A DNA stretch of 64,000 nt from Methanomicrobiales archaeon HGW-Methanomicrobiales-1 (GTDB lineage: Archaea > Halobacteriota > Methanomicrobia > Methanomicrobiales > Methanospirillaceae): positions 982,683 to 1,046,682 of the forward strand of contig PGYM01000001.1 of assembly GCA_002839675.1 (NCBI GenBank). The letters are read 5' to 3'. Below are positions 1 through 9,647 of the stretch, piece by piece. How positions within the stretch are numbered: position 1 is the stretch's first letter; every line of letters begins with the position of its first letter. The notes under the pieces were generated by a model, which was given only the letters and a program-made list of their open reading frames with translations, was not told where the DNA came from and searched no databases. The translations under genes were made by a program, and so were the position numbers.

Positions 1-641
1 AAGGCACGACAGGGACCGTCTATGTTATGGGGAGCCACAAGGGAGATAATACCTGGCGTTTTCCGGTCGACACCACCCATTGGCTCGCACATGAGTACCT
101 CGTGGGTGTGGCAGCGGTCAGGGGAAATGCAACCGCCTCAACCCTCTTTACATTGTATAGCGGATCCATCCGCATTGATCCCGTAAGCAATCATACCGCA
201 GGGGACACATTTCTAATAACCGGAACAACCGTGCTTTCAGATAACGATCCACTGTATGTTCAGTTACTATACCAACCTCACATTCTCACCAAAGAAATTA
301 CCGCACGGCAACCTTCCTGTGGGGATACCGGGGGTCACGCCACGACAATCAACCGGACATCGCAGAAATACTGGTCCCTTGTTCTCAACACCAGCGGGTG
401 CTCTCCCGGTACGTATCGGGTTGAAGCATTCTCCAGTACCAGCCAGGTCCGGGGAGATGCCCGGCAATTTGAGATCTATCCCGATGCCAATGCAAGTCCC
501 AGCCCGACACCAGAAGTCATTCCGGTAATTTTGAATGCAACTCCGCAAACCCCGGCATCCCGTCCCGCACCGCTCCCGGCCGTAATTGTCATAGGCTCGC
601 TCCTGTGTGCAGTGTTCCTTGCCGCGAGAAAAGAGAGATGA
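1..641 (+). CDS. DUF3821-type surface protein, C-terminal part (5' end outside window)
   Basis: The reading frame is open from the left edge, so the start lies upstream and the ATG at 27 is probably internal. The visible part has beta-rich repeats, a Pro/Thr/Ser linker near the end (PSPTPEVIPVI) and a final hydrophobic segment (PAVIVIGSLLCAVFLAA) followed by RKER. That is an extracellular protein held by a C-terminal membrane anchor. The motif RFPVD and the segment IDPVSNHTAGDTFLITG match equivalent parts of the complete protein at 62717-63748 (SFPVD, IDPVGTHAVGEQFTITG), so the two are paralogues. DUF3821 proteins are known from Methanomicrobiales; their function is unknown. Confidence 0.75.
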   Translation, partial: GTTGTVYVMGSHKGDNTWRFPVDTTHWLAHEYLVGVAAVRGNATASTLFTLYSGSIRIDPVSNHTAGDTFLITGTTVLSDNDPLYVQLLYQPHILTKEITARQPSCGDTGGHATTINRTSQKYWSLVLNTSGCSPGTYRVEAFSSTSQVRGDARQFEIYPDANASPSPTPEVIPVILNATPQTPASRPAPLPAVIVIGSLLCAVFLAARKER

Positions 642-903
642 TGCCGCACCATCATACTCCTTATCATCCTTTATGGTTCGCTTCCCGCGTCTTCTCCTCG
701 GTCCAGAAAGTCCGGTACCAATAAAAAAAGTTCCCGGTATTTTTTCTCACATGGATCTCGCATCACATTTTTCCCCGCGTGCATTTCACAGGTTCCGGGC
801 GGTTCACGGGGGCGCAATATCTGCACTGCCACAGCCCGGTTAACAGGGCATCATAAAGGTTCCCCATCAGTATTATGATTCGGCGAGAATCATTGAATAG
901 ACA

Positions 904-1458
904 ATGGTTGATAAGAAGTACGAATCCTTGAAGATTGAGAACATCGTTGCATCCGGTGTCATCGCTGAATCCATTGACCTGGTTGAGTTATCAGAAAAGG
1001 TCAAGAACTGCGAGCTCAACAAGAAGCGGTTCCCCGGCGCAGTTTACCGCATCGAGGACCCCAAGATTGCATCCCTGATCTTTTCATCAGGTAAAGTCGT
1101 GCTCACCGGTATCCGGAACCACAAGGCGCTCAAGGACGGACTTGCGATCATCATCAAGTCGTTAAACGATGCGGGCATTGCAACGCTCAAGGAGCCCAAG
1201 GTCGCCATCACCAACATGGTCTGTTCCTACAATCTCGGCAAGTACATCAATCTCAACAAGCTCGTTGTCACGCTCAATGTTGAAAATATCGAGTACGAAC
1301 CCGAACAGTTCCCCGGCCTCGTGTACCGGATCAAGGAACCCCGGATAGTCGTGCTCATCTTCTCATCAGGAAAGATCATCCTCACGGGTGGCCGGAACCT
1401 GGAAGATATCCGGAAAGGTCTGGATGTTCTCGAGCAGAAGCTCGAATGCATTATGTAA
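904..1458 (+). CDS. tbp: TATA-box-binding protein (TBP)
   Basis: This is the general archaeal transcription factor that binds TATA boxes and, with TFB, recruits RNA polymerase. The 184 residues show the typical two-fold internal repeat. One half has RFPGAVYRIEDPK...IFSSGKVVLTG and the other QFPGLVYRIKEPR...IFSSGKIILTG, the conserved saddle motifs. The length matches archaeal TBPs (about 180 aa). An ATG start directly precedes VDKKYESLKIENIVASG, the usual TBP N-terminus. It appears to be a single-gene unit; a T-rich stretch follows the stop. Methanogens often carry several TBPs, so this may not be the only copy. Confidence 0.97.
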   Translation: MVDKKYESLKIENIVASGVIAESIDLVELSEKVKNCELNKKRFPGAVYRIEDPKIASLIFSSGKVVLTGIRNHKALKDGLAIIIKSLNDAGIATLKEPKVAITNMVCSYNLGKYINLNKLVVTLNVENIEYEPEQFPGLVYRIKEPRIVVLIFSSGKIILTGGRNLEDIRKGLDVLEQKLECIM

Positions 1459-1562
1459 TACCAACAAACTTTTTTTGTTTCTATCCGGCTGGATTTTTTA
1501 AATTCTATCGGCATTTTTCCCATGATTCCCGTTTTCCGGTAAAATTTTCCTATCCGGGAATC

Positions 1563-1637
1563 TTGATGGAGGTTGAGACCCCCATACCCCCACTAAGGAT
1601 GCTCCGCCGCTCCGAAGGGGCGTCCCCGCGGCGGGTC
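1563..1637 (-). repeat. Partial copy of GC-rich composite intergenic repeat (3' half, reverse orientation)
   Basis: The stretch starts with TTGATGGAGG, runs through CCCCCATACCCCCACT and ends with a GC-rich palindrome (CCGCCGC...GGGGCG...CCCCGCGGCGG). Read on the minus strand it has the same order as the right half of the full copy at 9761-10065. It lies in the tbp to STAS-protein gap (1459-1891), in which no gene is supported. Confidence 0.75.
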
Positions 1638-1891
1638 AAAAACGGTAGAGAGAAAATATAAAAGGAAAAAACGGTTTGCCCCGCTTCTCCCTGATATCCC
1701 TGCCTTATGTTAACGCATCTGGCATCACCCACGCAGGGTTCTGGTAATAGTTGGTGCTGACCGGATACCAGACCAGGAATTTTCCATTCGATTGCTCTAA
1801 CGGGCTGGTGGTCGGGCACGCTGATGATTTTTTAAGAGTATGCGGGATGCAGGCCAGAAAATTTATGAGCCCTCAGCCGGAATTGCAACAC

Positions 1892-2260
1892 ATGATAACT
1901 AAACTTCCGGAAAGTTCCGCAAACATTGTTGGTTTCCGGGTCCAGGGAAAACTGGCAGACGAGGATTACCAGCAGAGACTTCTCCCCCCGATAGAAGAGG
2001 CCATCAGTGCCAACCAGAAGATCCGCCTGCTTTTCCAGATGGAGAATTTCGAAGGCTGGACGGCTCACGGGGCCTGGGATGACTTCATCAACTGGCCGAA
2101 ATTCATGTCGGTAGAACGCATGGCTGTGGTCGTTGACCAGAACTGGCAAGAGTTTATGACCTGGTTATTCAGGGTTGCCTCCTCCTTAACGCACATGGAG
2201 ATCCGGTTTTTCCGGACCACTGAGATGGCTGAGGCATGGGAATGGCTGCGGTCCCCGTAA
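1892..2260 (+). CDS. STAS/SpoIIAA-like protein
   Basis: The protein is 122 aa from the ATG at 1892. It matches the SpoIIAA-like (DUF3478) family in its opening ITKLPESSANIVGFRVQGKL and ADEDYQQRL, and later in the WDDF..WPKF.SVERMAVV segment. These are small cytoplasmic STAS-fold proteins with an alpha/beta/alpha core; some bind lipophilic ligands, but the cellular role is unclear. The frame is open further upstream (to 1751), but those 47 residues do not resemble the family, so the later start is preferred. It stands alone between the tbp repeat region and a convergent sensor kinase. Confidence 0.75.
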   Translation: MITKLPESSANIVGFRVQGKLADEDYQQRLLPPIEEAISANQKIRLLFQMENFEGWTAHGAWDDFINWPKFMSVERMAVVVDQNWQEFMTWLFRVASSLTHMEIRFFRTTEMAEAWEWLRSP

Positions 2261-2342
2261 CCCCCTAAGAGCGTTAAGTGAATTTCCGGTGAATTTTTTT
2301 AAAATAACCGGCGGATTGGTAATGTAAAAAAATCCTGAATAT

Positions 2343-4616
2343 CTATTGCTTCCCGACAGACCGGTATATCTCCTTTGGCACCAGGATCTCAAACCGGGCT
2401 CCTTTTCCGGGTTCACCGCACTCTTGTATCGTCATACCGGTAATAGAGAGAATTTCCCGGGAAAGGAAGAGTCCCAGGCCGGTATTTTTCCCGTGCCCCT
2501 GCTTAAAGATCATCTCTTTTTCCTTGGCCGGAATGCCGACCCCGTCATCATCCCACCGGAGGAGCAATCCATCGGGGGATTCATGCGCTGATACCCGGAT
2601 CATGGTGACATGCTCCCCATAGCGCAGGGTATTATCTAAAAGATTGAAAAAGACTTTTTCCAGTATCGGGTCTGCATACACCACAATGTCTTTTATATCG
2701 TTATGGACCACCAGGTTTTTCGGGAACGGTAATTTTGTTACCAGAGTATGAAGATCCTGCCAGGTCGGAGTAGTAGTACCAAGATCCTGGTACACGCTGG
2801 AAAACTCAATCTGTTGACCGATTGATTGTTGTATGGATTCCATTTTTTCGAGATAGGATGCCATTTTCGGATCGGAAGAGATCCCTTGGGCAAGGCGGAG
2901 ATATCCTGAAAAGGCGGTGAGATTATTGCAGATGTCATGGCGGGTAATACTGTTGAGGAGGTGAAGCTTGCGATTTGCGACATCCAGGTCCCGTTCAGCC
3001 CGTTTCTGTACCGAAAGATCCCGGGAGATACACAACACTACCGGTTTTCCATCGAGCTGGATAAGCCGGATACTGTCTTCTATCGGGATGCGACGCCCGT
3101 CTTTTGCGAGGAACTCGGTCTGGAAGACGATGTTTCCATGAGAGAACAGGGTTTTGAGGATTTCGGGGACACGGGCTTTTTGTTCCTGCACATCGATATC
3201 CGGAATTTTCATTCCCAGAAGTTCTTCACGGGTATACCCCAGCATCTGGCATGCCTGGATATTCACGTCAAGAATACGACCGGGACCTTCTTTGGAGATC
3301 TCGTGGATGAAAATTGCATCGTTTGCATTCTGCAGGATAATATTGGCTTTCAGATCCCGCTCATAGAGAGCATCTTCCGCCCGTTTTCGCTCGGTAATGT
3401 CCCGGGCTGCGGCAAGGACAATATCTTTTCCTGAAAACTTAAGCCGTCGTATGGTAATCTCTACGGGAAAGACAGAACCATCTTTTTTCTTATGCTCTCC
3501 ATAAAATGTGGTAACTTCGGTCCCGGAAAACTGTTCTTTAATTCCGCTCATCTTCTGCCGGTGAGCCTCAGAAACAATATCGCGGATGGTTAAGGAGAGC
3601 AGTTCTTCCCGGGTATATCCCAGTTTGCTGCACATAATATCATTTACTTCAAGGAATTTTCCCGGTGACCCGTCAGGCATTAACTCATGGGAATAGATCT
3701 CATCGGTCGTGTTGTTAAAGAGGGTCCGGTATTTCTCCTCGCTCTCCCGTATCCGCTGCTCGTTTAACGCCAATACTTCAAACTGCCCCCGCAGTTCCTC
3801 TTCGATTGCCGTCATCTGTTCATAAGCAGCTCTCAGTTCGTCATTTCTCTGGAGGAGTTCGAGTTCTGCCTTTTTGCGATCCGTGATATTCTTGAATAAT
3901 CCCCGGGTGTAAAGGGGTTTTCCATCAATGATCTGGCAGGTTACCAATCCTTCGACATAAATTTTTTTCCCGTCCCGCGTCCGGAAGGCAGCCTGGATGA
4001 TGCCGACATCTTCTCCGGAGATTACCCGGGGAAATACCTCCATACAGTGCTGGAGGCTCTCTTCATGGATAATATCGAATATTGTAAGATTATTTAATTC
4101 CAGTTCGTCATATCCGACCGTATCGGTCCATTTTTTATTGACAAACAGAAAATGGCCGGAGGGATCAACGCTCTGGATCAGGTCATTGGCATTCTGGATG
4201 TCATGATAGCGCTGTTCCTGTTCGGCAAGGGTCAAGAGGGTCCGCCTCATCAGAACAGCCTGCTGGATAATATGGGCAAGCTCGGTAAACATGGCACCGG
4301 GGTCACCTCCTTTCTGGAGGTAATAATCTGCCCCGTTGTTCAAGGCTTCAATAACAATTTCTTCACGACCCCGTCCCGTGAATATGATAAAAGGGATCCT
4401 GTTGCCCATGGCACGGATATTTTTTAAAAATTCAATGCCATTCATCTCCGGCATCTGGTAGTCAGAAATGATGGCATCATAATTTTTTGCCGCTAGGATC
4501 TTGAATGCTGCCTGAGCGGACGTGACGGTATCGACACTGAGTTCACCATTGATTTCGAGAAAGATCTTCCCCATCTCAAGCAGGGTGGGTTCATCGTCAA
4601 CGTAAAGAATGAACAT
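2343..4616 (-). CDS. Hybrid sensor: receiver-PAS-PAS-PAS-histidine kinase
   Basis: The 757-aa cytoplasmic signalling protein has no membrane segment. An N-terminal receiver domain (about 1-120) has acidic residues DDE at 7-9, a likely phospho-acceptor Asp52 in IISDYQMPEMNG, Thr80 and Lys102. Three PAS domains follow (about 135-250, 300-415, 425-545), two with the motif LGYTREELL, separated by a predicted coiled coil rich in Glu, Gln and Leu. The kinase core has the likely phospho-His in LLNSITRHDICNNLT, an N box (FFNLLDNTLRYG), a G1 box (WDDDGVGIP) and a G2 box (GLGLFLSREI). The receiver-first order is common among methanogen kinases and suggests it is an intermediate in a phosphorelay. No output partner is adjacent and the signal is unknown. 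Confidence 0.9.
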   Translation of the reverse strand: MFILYVDDEPTLLEMGKIFLEINGELSVDTVTSAQAAFKILAAKNYDAIISDYQMPEMNGIEFLKNIRAMGNRIPFIIFTGRGREEIVIEALNNGADYYLQKGGDPGAMFTELAHIIQQAVLMRRTLLTLAEQEQRYHDIQNANDLIQSVDPSGHFLFVNKKWTDTVGYDELELNNLTIFDIIHEESLQHCMEVFPRVISGEDVGIIQAAFRTRDGKKIYVEGLVTCQIIDGKPLYTRGLFKNITDRKKAELELLQRNDELRAAYEQMTAIEEELRGQFEVLALNEQRIRESEEKYRTLFNNTTDEIYSHELMPDGSPGKFLEVNDIMCSKLGYTREELLSLTIRDIVSEAHRQKMSGIKEQFSGTEVTTFYGEHKKKDGSVFPVEITIRRLKFSGKDIVLAAARDITERKRAEDALYERDLKANIILQNANDAIFIHEISKEGPGRILDVNIQACQMLGYTREELLGMKIPDIDVQEQKARVPEILKTLFSHGNIVFQTEFLAKDGRRIPIEDSIRLIQLDGKPVVLCISRDLSVQKRAERDLDVANRKLHLLNSITRHDICNNLTAFSGYLRLAQGISSDPKMASYLEKMESIQQSIGQQIEFSSVYQDLGTTTPTWQDLHTLVTKLPFPKNLVVHNDIKDIVVYADPILEKVFFNLLDNTLRYGEHVTMIRVSAHESPDGLLLRWDDDGVGIPAKEKEMIFKQGHGKNTGLGLFLSREILSITGMTIQECGEPGKGARFEILVPKEIYRSVGKQ

Positions 4617-5114
4617 AATGAATCTCGGTTACGATTGCTTGCCTCCATTTCGTAATAAGTTGTTCGACTTGATTTCCGAAACCAAGATTATCATTGCCCG
4701 GGTCTTCTGTGCGTCCTCATGAAAATGCGATAAGCATATCGTTTAACCGTCATTCATTCCACCCTGCAACAATTTGAAGCGTAACGCGGCCCGGTAAAAA
4801 ACCGATAATTAAATTACATTTTCCAAGCCCGGATTTTTTGGGATAATCATCAGCAGGTTCAAGCCGCATTATGCATTTCCGTGGGGGGTTTTAATAAAAA
4901 ATACATTGAAATCAACGGAGAGATGCCCGTCCCCAAATCGCTACTCGTACTAAGAATAGTGCTGAATTTTCTTCATGGCGATTATTCTTTCCGGGGGTGA
5001 TTTAAGCACGAGGGAAATTGAAGCATTACAAAAAGCCACGTATTCAATAGAACTCACGGGTTTAAGGGTTATTTTGAATATTTTTTTGAAAAAATAGGGT
5101 TTTTCCCAAAAAAA
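4617..5114. other. Intergenic stretch of about 500 bp with no convincing gene
   Basis: The gap lies upstream of the sensor kinase and downstream of ilvN, both on the minus strand. It is AT-rich and holds only very short frames: 26 codons from the ATG at 4922, and 41 codons from an ATG near 4975. Neither has family similarity I can recognise. Short T-runs near 5080-5113 could end ilvN transcription. Nothing else was seen. Confidence 0.4.
5080..5113 (-). terminator. Likely terminator of the cimA/leuA-ilvB-ilvN operon
   Basis: Just after the ilvN stop on the minus strand comes a run of T residues, a small GGG-AAAAA-CCC hairpin and two further T-runs. Oligo-T tracts are the normal archaeal termination signal. 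Confidence 0.45.
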
Positions 5115-5618
5115 TTATTTCCCGCTTGCCACCGTCTTTGGCCCGCGGAGAATCCCGATCGTTCCCGTCCGGACAAATTCCTTGACGCCGAACTGGCGCA
5201 GGAGTTTTTCGAGCGCATCGATCTTTTCCGTATCGCCGATGACCTGGAGAATGATCGACTTGGGACTGACATCGACAATCGATGCCCGGAAGATTGTCGC
5301 GATCTGCATGATCTCGGCCCGGGACGCTCCCTGCTCTGCCGTGACCTTGATGAGCGCAAGTTCCCGTTCCACCCGTTCATTGCCGGTTAAGTCCGAGACC
5401 TTGATGATGTCGATGAGCTTGTTGAGCTGTTTCATAATCTGCTCAACCTTGGCATCGTCACCGATCACCACAATCGTGATCCGGCTCATGCCCGGTTCTT
5501 CGCAGGGACCGACGGCGAGACTCTCGATATTGAATCCCCGGCGCGAGAAGAGCCCGGTGACCCGTGACAGGACACCGGCCTTGTTCTCGACCAGGATCGA
5601 CAGCGTGTGCGGCATCAT
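5115..5618 (-). CDS. ilvN: Acetolactate synthase, small regulatory subunit
   Basis: This is the regulatory subunit of acetohydroxyacid synthase, which mediates valine feedback on the IlvB catalytic subunit. The 167 residues begin with an ACT domain (HTLSILVENKAGVLSRVTGL, then RRGFNIESLAVGP) and continue with the C-terminal ALS_ss domain. The length is typical (160-175 aa). Its start overlaps the ilvB stop by 4 bases (ATGA), so the two are translationally coupled, as expected for subunits made in balance. Confidence 0.95.
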   Translation of the reverse strand: MMPHTLSILVENKAGVLSRVTGLFSRRGFNIESLAVGPCEEPGMSRITIVVIGDDAKVEQIMKQLNKLIDIIKVSDLTGNERVERELALIKVTAEQGASRAEIMQIATIFRASIVDVSPKSIILQVIGDTEKIDALEKLLRQFGVKEFVRTGTIGILRGPKTVASGK

Positions 5619-7288
5619 TGCGGGTGGCCTCCGATCATCTCATTGATCGCAGCACCGGCCGGGACCATGGGAAAGACGTTCTCCTCCCGCTCGATCCTGA
5701 AGTCCATGACAAACGGGCCATCGCAGTCGAGCGATGCCTGGAAGGCCGGAAGCACATCTTCGGGAGTCTCGACCCGCATGCCCTCGATGCCGTACGCCTC
5801 GCCGATCTTCACAAAGTCGACCGGTGGCAATTCGGTAAACGAGTACCGGCGGTCGAAGAAGAGCTCCTGCCACTGCCGGACCATACCGAGATACATGTTG
5901 TTCAGGATCGCGATCTTCACCGGGATCTTGTTTGCCGCAATCGTTCCCATCTCCTGGATGTTCATCTGGATGCTGCCGTCGCCGGCGATAACAAAGGTCG
6001 GGACATCCGGCCGGGCGAAATGCGCACCGATCCCGGCGGGAAAGCCAAAGCCCATGGTACCGAGACCACCGGACGTAATCCAGGTCCGGGGATTGTGGAA
6101 GCAGAAGTGCTGCGCAGTCCACATCTGGTTCTGGCCGACTTCCGAGACAATCACGGCTTTTTCTTTCACGAGATCGCTTAACGTCCTGATGACAAACTGC
6201 GGGTGCAGCCCATCGGTCGACGGGCACTTGAGCGGGTGGTGTTGTTTCCAGTGCCTGATTTTCTTTAACCAGGCTTCGTGGGCACCCTGTTTTTTCATCA
6301 CCGAGAGCAGGTCTTTGAGCACGGCTTTGACATCGCCGACAATCGGCACATCAACGCGCTTGTTCTTCCCGATCTCGGCCGGGTCGATATCGATATGGAT
6401 GATCTTTGCCCGTGGTGCAAAGGTATCGATCTTGCCGGTTACCCGGTCATCGAAGCGTGCCCCGATCGCGATCATGAGATCGCACTCGGTGACAGCAAAG
6501 TTTGCATATTCCGTGCCGTGCATGCCCAGCATCCCGAGGTTGAGCGGGTGGTGGCAGGGGATGCAGCCGATGCCCATCAGGGTCGTGGTGACCGGGATGG
6601 AGGCAAGAGTTGCAAACTCCATGAGTTCTGGCGAAGCATTCGATGAGATAATGCCACCACCGGCATAGATGAGCGGGCGCTCGGCGTGACCGATCAGTTC
6701 AAGCGCTTTTTCGATCTGGCGCTTGTGTCCCTTGTACGTGGGATTGTACCCGCGAAGGACAACTTTGTCGGGCAACTTCACGTCTTCTGCAAGGCCCGTG
6801 CTCACATCCTTGGGGATGTCGATCAAGACCGGGCCCGGCCTGCCGGTACCCGCGATATAGAACGCTTCCTGGACAACCCGGCTGACGTCGCCGGCGCTCT
6901 TTACCAGGTAATTGTGCTTGGTGACCGGCATCGTGATACCGGTGATATCCGATTCCTGGAAGGCATCGTTTCCCAGCAGGTTGGTTGGCACCTGCCCGGT
7001 GATCGCAACCACCGGGGTGGAGTCCATGTAGGACGTGGCGATGCCGGTAACGAGATTACAGGCGCCGGGGCCTGACGTGGCGAGGCATACCCCTACACGA
7101 CCGCTTGCCCGTGCATACCCGTCTGCGGCATGCGCTGCTGCCTGTTCGTGCCGTACAAGGAGGTGCCGCAATGGTGAATCATAGAGTTCATCATAGATCG
7201 GCAACACCACTCCCCCGGGATATCCAAAGATAATCTCAGTGCCTTCGCGCAGGAGTGATTCAACGAGGATTTTTGCCCCGGTTTTCAT
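5615..7288 (-). CDS. ilvB: Acetolactate synthase, large catalytic subunit
   Basis: A thiamine-diphosphate enzyme that condenses two pyruvates to acetolactate, or pyruvate with 2-ketobutyrate, as the first common step to valine, leucine and isoleucine. The 557 residues show the N-terminal FGYPGGVVLPIYDEL, the catalytic Glu in VRHEQAAAHAADGYARA, a central domain, and the C-terminal ThDP/Mg motif GDGSIQMNIQEM...NN. Its start overlaps the stop of the upstream cimA/leuA gene by 4 bases, and its stop overlaps ilvN. The three genes form one compact biosynthetic operon. Confidence 0.96.
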   Translation of the reverse strand: MKTGAKILVESLLREGTEIIFGYPGGVVLPIYDELYDSPLRHLLVRHEQAAAHAADGYARASGRVGVCLATSGPGACNLVTGIATSYMDSTPVVAITGQVPTNLLGNDAFQESDITGITMPVTKHNYLVKSAGDVSRVVQEAFYIAGTGRPGPVLIDIPKDVSTGLAEDVKLPDKVVLRGYNPTYKGHKRQIEKALELIGHAERPLIYAGGGIISSNASPELMEFATLASIPVTTTLMGIGCIPCHHPLNLGMLGMHGTEYANFAVTECDLMIAIGARFDDRVTGKIDTFAPRAKIIHIDIDPAEIGKNKRVDVPIVGDVKAVLKDLLSVMKKQGAHEAWLKKIRHWKQHHPLKCPSTDGLHPQFVIRTLSDLVKEKAVIVSEVGQNQMWTAQHFCFHNPRTWITSGGLGTMGFGFPAGIGAHFARPDVPTFVIAGDGSIQMNIQEMGTIAANKIPVKIAILNNMYLGMVRQWQELFFDRRYSFTELPPVDFVKIGEAYGIEGMRVETPEDVLPAFQASLDCDGPFVMDFRIEREENVFPMVPAGAAINEMIGGHPQ

Positions 7289-8775
7289 TTCTTTCCCTCA
7301 AGTAATCTGTTCATTCCGGCGATCATCGCCTCGACACTCGCCATGATAATATCCGTGCGTGCGCCGCGAGAAGTAATTATCTTCCCGTCTTTACTTAATC
7401 TTACTGTCACTTCGACCAGTGCATCCGTGCCGCCACTGATCGCATCGACATGGTACTCTTCAAGCCGGATGTCGGCCAGTTCGGCAACCGATTTTCTCAG
7501 CACCGACATTGCCGCATCCACCGGCCCGTCACCGGTCGCAGCCCCGGTCATCTCCTCGCCGTTTACAACCAGCGTAACCGAGGCGGTCGGGATCATGTTG
7601 CTGCCCGAGATCGCGGTGAACTGCTTCATCCGGATCACGGGTTTGCATTCGATGGCAAGCACGGCATCGGCAACTGCCATCAGGTCGGTATCCGACACCC
7701 GTTTGCCTTCGTCACCGAGCTGCTTGATCCTTTTCAAGATCTCCTTGAGCTGCGGGGCATCCGGCGCGTATTTCATCTCGTGGAGCGCTGCCTCAACCGA
7801 TGCGGAACCGGAATGCTTGCCGAGCACGATACGCCGCTTGCGGCCTATGTCTTCGGGTTTGATCGATTCGTACGTGGACGGCTCTTTCATTACCCCGTGG
7901 GCATGGATGCCGCTCTCGTGGGTAAAGGCCATCTCCCCGACAATGGGTTTGTTGACGGGAAGCGGTACACCGGTCAGGCGCGAGACCAGTGACGAGAGAT
8001 AGTAGATCTTCTCCTTTTTTATCCCGGTCTTGTACCCGTACAGCACTTCGAGTGCCATCACGAGTTCTTCGAGCGGGGTATTTCCCGCCCGTTCGCCCAG
8101 CCCGTTCACGGTCACGTGGGCACACCCGGCCCCGGCTTTGAGCGCAGCCATAGTGTTGGCGAGCGCAAACCCGAGATCATCGTGGCAATGGATGGACAGC
8201 GGGGCAATCCCGCTGAGCGGCGGGATGATTTCAGCAATTCTCTCGGGAGTCAGAAGTCCGACCGTGTCGCAGAAGCAGAGCCGGTCCGCACCCCGCGTTA
8301 CGCCTTCAGAAAAGACGTGGTGCAGGAACTCCTGGTCCGCCCTTGAGGCATCCTCACCGGAGAGTTCGACAATCAGCCCCCGGCTTTTTGCGTATTCCAC
8401 GGCTTCCCAAGCCATTTCAGCCACCTGCTCGCGGGTCTTTCGCATCTTCTTTTCAATGTGAAGATCGCTGACCGGAATCACGAGATGGACAGAGTCCGCT
8501 CCGAAATCAGCAGCCGCATCGATGTCGAGATGCAGCGCCCGGACAAACGTGCAGATCTCTGCCGAGAGGCCGGCCTCCGAGATCATCTTCATTGCATCCC
8601 GTTCGCCAACAGATGCGGCTGCCGAGCCGACTTCTACAACGTCCACGCCAATATCGGAAAGGGCAGTGGCAATCTCAAATTTCTGTTGTGGGGTTAACGA
8701 TACGCCGGGCGTCTGTTCCCCGTCGCGTAAAGTAGTATCAAAAAAACGCAGCCTTTGGCCCAATAAAACAACCAC
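7285..8775 (-). CDS. 2-Isopropylmalate / (R)-citramalate synthase family enzyme
   Basis: An acetyl-CoA-dependent Claisen-condensing enzyme of the LeuA/CimA/AksA family. The 496 residues carry FFDTTLRDGEQTPGVSLT, the metal-binding SIHCHDDLGFALANT, GLGERAGNTPLEE, HESGIHAHGV and a C-terminal LeuA-type allosteric domain (from about residue 365). Methanogens have several paralogues (isopropylmalate, citramalate and homocitrate synthases) that I cannot separate from sequence alone. Cotranscription with ilvBN favours leucine or isoleucine synthesis (leuA or cimA). The GTG start at 8775 has a GGTGA ribosome-binding site 9 bases upstream; an ATG at 8779 is out of frame. Confidence 0.88.
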   Translation of the reverse strand: MVVLLGQRLRFFDTTLRDGEQTPGVSLTPQQKFEIATALSDIGVDVVEVGSAAASVGERDAMKMISEAGLSAEICTFVRALHLDIDAAADFGADSVHLVIPVSDLHIEKKMRKTREQVAEMAWEAVEYAKSRGLIVELSGEDASRADQEFLHHVFSEGVTRGADRLCFCDTVGLLTPERIAEIIPPLSGIAPLSIHCHDDLGFALANTMAALKAGAGCAHVTVNGLGERAGNTPLEELVMALEVLYGYKTGIKKEKIYYLSSLVSRLTGVPLPVNKPIVGEMAFTHESGIHAHGVMKEPSTYESIKPEDIGRKRRIVLGKHSGSASVEAALHEMKYAPDAPQLKEILKRIKQLGDEGKRVSDTDLMAVADAVLAIECKPVIRMKQFTAISGSNMIPTASVTLVVNGEEMTGAATGDGPVDAAMSVLRKSVAELADIRLEEYHVDAISGGTDALVEVTVRLSKDGKIITSRGARTDIIMASVEAMIAGMNRLLEGKK

Positions 8776-8810
8776 TCATGGCATTCACCATAGATACACG
8801 TGGGAAAGGA

Positions 8811-8826
8811 GAATATAAATACATTC
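8811..8826 (-). promoter_or_regulatory. TATA-box promoter of the cimA/leuA-ilvBN operon
   Basis: Read on the minus strand the stretch is TGTATTTATATTC, a good archaeal TATA box about 40 bases before the GTG start. Transcription would start near 8790, giving a short leader that holds the GGTGA ribosome-binding site. Confidence 0.6.
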
Positions 8827-8932
8827 GCTGTTTTTTCCTGATCCGGAGCCAATAAATCCCGGAAGCTTCCACATTCGATAGGTACAGGAAAATCCGCCCA
8901 CAAAAAAGGGGCATATATTTCAGGAGAAAAAA

Positions 8933-9610
8933 ATGCTGACCGGTCACCACACGGAAAATCTTCCGTCAATCACGGAACAGATCCGTTCGGACCTGCAGGA
9001 AATCAGATCCACCCGAACCCGGGGAGAACTGGGCACAATCATCTCAACGATCGTGCTCCGGTATTCCCCCAAAGACATCGAGCAGATGCGGCGCAATTTT
9101 AAAGAAAAGATCCGCGATGTAACCCCCGAATACCGGGACCGGCTCCAGGAAAAGATCACCGAACACCTGCTCGGCACCTGGCAGACCCTGCGACTGATGC
9201 ACCAGCAGGGCGCTTTTGCTCCCATGAACGAGCCCGTGCCAAAGGAGGTTGACGCGTACTGGGCGATGGTTGCGACGCAGTGCGGCGGCGGTAGTGCTGG
9301 TGAAGGCGATGACATCCGGCTCCGGTTCTTGAAATTCCTGATTGCCGGTTTCTGCATGTTTGTGCAGCACGAACCGGGCCACCCGGTCGGCACCCCGTTT
9401 CCCGGAGGCGACATGGTCCAGTACATTGACGGGGTTTACTATTGCCCGGTGCGGGAGAAAGCAAACGATGTCGATGCCGCACTCTGCCCGTTCTGCCCCG
9501 CACGCCAGAGCCCGGAGATCGGGTACCTCAAACCCCCGGTGAATGGGAGCGAGCACCGGAAGCAGGAGTTCATCCGGCATTGTCATGATTTCCATAATTT
9601 CAATGGGTGA
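8933..9610 (+). CDS. DUF2115 (UPF0305) family protein
   Basis: The 225-aa protein is of the UPF0305/DUF2115 type found in methanogens; its function is unknown. The N-terminal half is helical and charged (IRSDLQEIRSTRTRGEL). The C-terminal half has a conserved-looking Cys and aromatic region: FCMFVQHEPGHPVGTPFPGG, VYYCPVRE, CPFCPARQSPEIGYL and a terminal HRKQEFIRHCHDFHNFN. The CPFC pair and nearby Cys and His could bind a metal. The ATG start has AGGAG directly upstream. It is divergent from the branched-chain operon. Confidence 0.8.
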   Translation: MLTGHHTENLPSITEQIRSDLQEIRSTRTRGELGTIISTIVLRYSPKDIEQMRRNFKEKIRDVTPEYRDRLQEKITEHLLGTWQTLRLMHQQGAFAPMNEPVPKEVDAYWAMVATQCGGGSAGEGDDIRLRFLKFLIAGFCMFVQHEPGHPVGTPFPGGDMVQYIDGVYYCPVREKANDVDAALCPFCPARQSPEIGYLKPPVNGSEHRKQEFIRHCHDFHNFNG

Positions 9611-9647
9611 AAAATTCGCTTTTAAAAAAACGGATAGGAATCGATAT

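Noticed and set aside
4922-5097. Two short frames (26 and 41 codons) in the gap before the sensor kinase
   Set aside because: Too short, overlapping, and without a recognisable family. One has a GGAGAG before it, but nothing more supports it.
5564-6668. Long plus-strand frames over ilvB and ilvN
   Set aside because: They are antisense shadows in GC-rich third positions of the well-supported acetolactate synthase genes, with no family similarity and Arg/Ser/Pro-rich composition.
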